Assembly: GCA_023433705.1 (NCBI GenBank)
Contig: JAEYUC010000078.1
Coordinates: 1 to 21,484 of the forward strand
Direction: 5' to 3'
DNA length: 21,484 nt
Source of the DNA: Pseudomonadota bacterium
GTDB lineage: Bacteria; Pseudomonadota; Gammaproteobacteria; Steroidobacterales; Steroidobacteraceae
Each line of letters opens with the position of its first letter. Within the stretch, counting starts at the first letter, position 1. Under the pieces are notes generated by a model. It saw only the letters and a list, made by a program, of their open reading frames with translations, made no database searches and was not told the origin of the DNA. A program made the position numbers and the translations under genes. Below, in pieces: positions 20,555 to 21,484 of this stretch.

Positions 20555-20583
20555 ATTTTACGAAGCGCGCCCCGGGGTGTCCA
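20555..20583 (-). promoter_or_regulatory. carA: Sigma-70-type promoter for carAB
   Basis: On the minus strand, -35 TGGACA (20583-20578), a 17-nt spacer and -10 TAAAAT (20560-20555) each differ from consensus by one base, with ideal spacing. The predicted start is near 20548, giving a leader of about 146 nt before the carA GTG. It means carAB can be transcribed independently of dapB. Confidence 0.65.
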
Positions 20584-20594
20584 CGAAACTTCTT

Positions 20595-20608
20595 GCCCGT
20601 TTTCGGGC
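20595..20608 (-). terminator. Small hairpin downstream of dapB
   Basis: GCCCG and CGGGC form a five-bp stem with a four-base loop (AAAA in the minus-strand RNA), 45 nt after the dapB stop. There is no T-run after it on the minus strand, so termination would be inefficient. It lies just upstream of the carAB -35 box. Confidence 0.25.
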
Positions 20609-20652
20609 GAAACGACGCGGAAAGTTCTAATGAACCTGGGGCGAAAATCCTC

Positions 20653-21459
20653 TTAACTGTTTGTTTTTAAACCAAGTACGTCGGCCATCGTGTATCGGCC
20701 GGGTTTTTGGGTCGAAAGCCATTTCGCCGCCCGGACGGCGCCTTGGGCAAATATGGACCGGTCGGTGGCCTCGTGGCCGACTGTCAGCCGCTCCCCCGTC
20801 CCGGCGAACAGGACGGTATGGGTGCCGACCACGTCGCCGGCGCGGATCGAGGCAATCCCGATCTCCCCGGGCCGACGGGCGTCGTTTCCGGACCGTCCGG
20901 AGCGCACATCCTTGCGAGGATCGAGCCCGCGCCCCTGGGCAGCAGCCGCGGCCAGCGCGAGAGCGGTGCCCGACGGCGCGTCGAGCTTGTGTTTGTGATG
21001 AGCCTCGGTGATCTCGATGTCGAACTCCGCGGGCAATACGTGCGCCGCGATGCGCACCAGCTCCATCGCGACGGCGACGCCGATAGAGGTGTTAGGCGCG
21101 ACGAGTACCGCGACGTCGCGCGCCGCGTCCTGCACGCGCGCTTCGAACCCGGATTCGTGTCCGGTCGTACCGATCAGGATCGGCACGCGCGCGACCCTGC
21201 AGGCATCGAGCGCGCGCAGCGTGAGTTCGGGCCGCGAGAAATCGATCGCGACGTCGGCGCCATCCAGCGTCGCGGGTAGTTCGGAGGCGACGCGAACGCC
21301 GAGTGCCTTCGTACCGGCGACCTCGCCCGCGTCGAGTCCGGCCGACTTGCTTGCGGCCGAGGCGACCGCGGCGACGATATCGATGCCGCCGCCGGCGCTG
21401 GCGCGCACGATGGCCGTACCCATGCGGCCGGTCGCGCCGATCAAGACTGCTCGCGTCAC
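20653..21459 (-). CDS. dapB: 4-hydroxy-tetrahydrodipicolinate reductase
   Basis: DapB uses NAD(P)H in lysine/diaminopimelate synthesis. The 268-aa protein starts at a GTG (21457-21459), reading MTRAVLIGATGRMGTAIV. The start is supported by AAGGGAG five bases upstream; an overlapping ATG is followed at once by TGA, so it cannot be the start. Visible motifs are the dinucleotide-binding GATGRMG (8-14), IGTTG (97-101), the catalytic/substrate motif EAHHKHKLDAPSGTAL with H154 and K158, and a C-terminal FAGTGERLTVGHEATDRSIF. Length is normal. It precedes carAB, as in E. coli and relatives. The 250 nt between it and carA contain the carAB promoter and leader structures. Confidence 0.97.
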   Translation of the reverse strand: MTRAVLIGATGRMGTAIVRASAGGGIDIVAAVASAASKSAGLDAGEVAGTKALGVRVASELPATLDGADVAIDFSRPELTLRALDACRVARVPILIGTTGHESGFEARVQDAARDVAVLVAPNTSIGVAVAMELVRIAAHVLPAEFDIEITEAHHKHKLDAPSGTALALAAAAAQGRGLDPRKDVRSGRSGNDARRPGEIGIASIRAGDVVGTHTVLFAGTGERLTVGHEATDRSIFAQGAVRAAKWLSTQKPGRYTMADVLGLKTNS

Positions 21460-21484
21460 ATCGTCTCCCTTCTCAATTCCGAGG

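Overview
The window comes from a high-GC proteobacterium, most likely a gammaproteobacterium of the Xanthomonadales/Nevskiales/Steroidobacter-like kind. The evidence is gene order. dapB-carA-carB-greA, then yhbY divergent from ftsH-folP-glmM-tpiA-secG, then a tRNA-Leu, is a familiar gammaproteobacterial block. Here it runs straight into a nuo operon with separate nuoC and nuoD genes, unlike the fused NuoCD of enterics. Lineage is inferred from recalled synteny and protein motifs, not from a search.

Layout by position: 1-4477 (minus strand) holds nuoF (cut by the window edge), nuoE, nuoD, nuoC, nuoB and nuoA, the start of the proton-pumping NADH:quinone oxidoreductase operon. Position 4587-4671 is tRNA-Leu(GAG). 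From 4687 to 10047 (minus) lie secG, tpiA, glmM, folP and ftsH: protein export, glycolysis, cell-wall amino-sugar synthesis, folate synthesis and membrane proteolysis. A short divergent region with several regulatory-looking signals separates ftsH from yhbY (10263-10562, plus), and rlmE, usually found here, is absent. From 10674 to 13331 (plus) is a large membrane CHASE4-PAS-GGDEF-EAL cyclic-di-GMP protein. It converges, stop codon against stop codon, on an exported TPR protein (13332-14330, minus). Next come an exported DUF1080/3-keto-disaccharide-hydrolase-like protein with an extra C-terminal region (14400-15470), greA (15490-15966), carB (15963-19202), carA (19215-20402) and dapB (20653-21459), all on the minus strand.

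Most genes are housekeeping and densely packed. Overlaps at nuoD/nuoE, nuoA/nuoB, folP/glmM and carB/greA suggest translational coupling. The accessory part is the three-gene stretch 10674-15470 (GGDEF-EAL, TPR, DUF1080), which sits inside an otherwise conserved block.

I see no CRISPR array, insertion sequence, prophage or defence system. The most interesting non-coding signals are a well-formed promoter followed by two strong stem-loops in the carAB leader (20403-20583), a heat-shock-like promoter in front of ftsH, and a tandem 9-bp repeat next to a -10-like box in front of yhbY. No stretch longer than about 250 bases lacks a gene.
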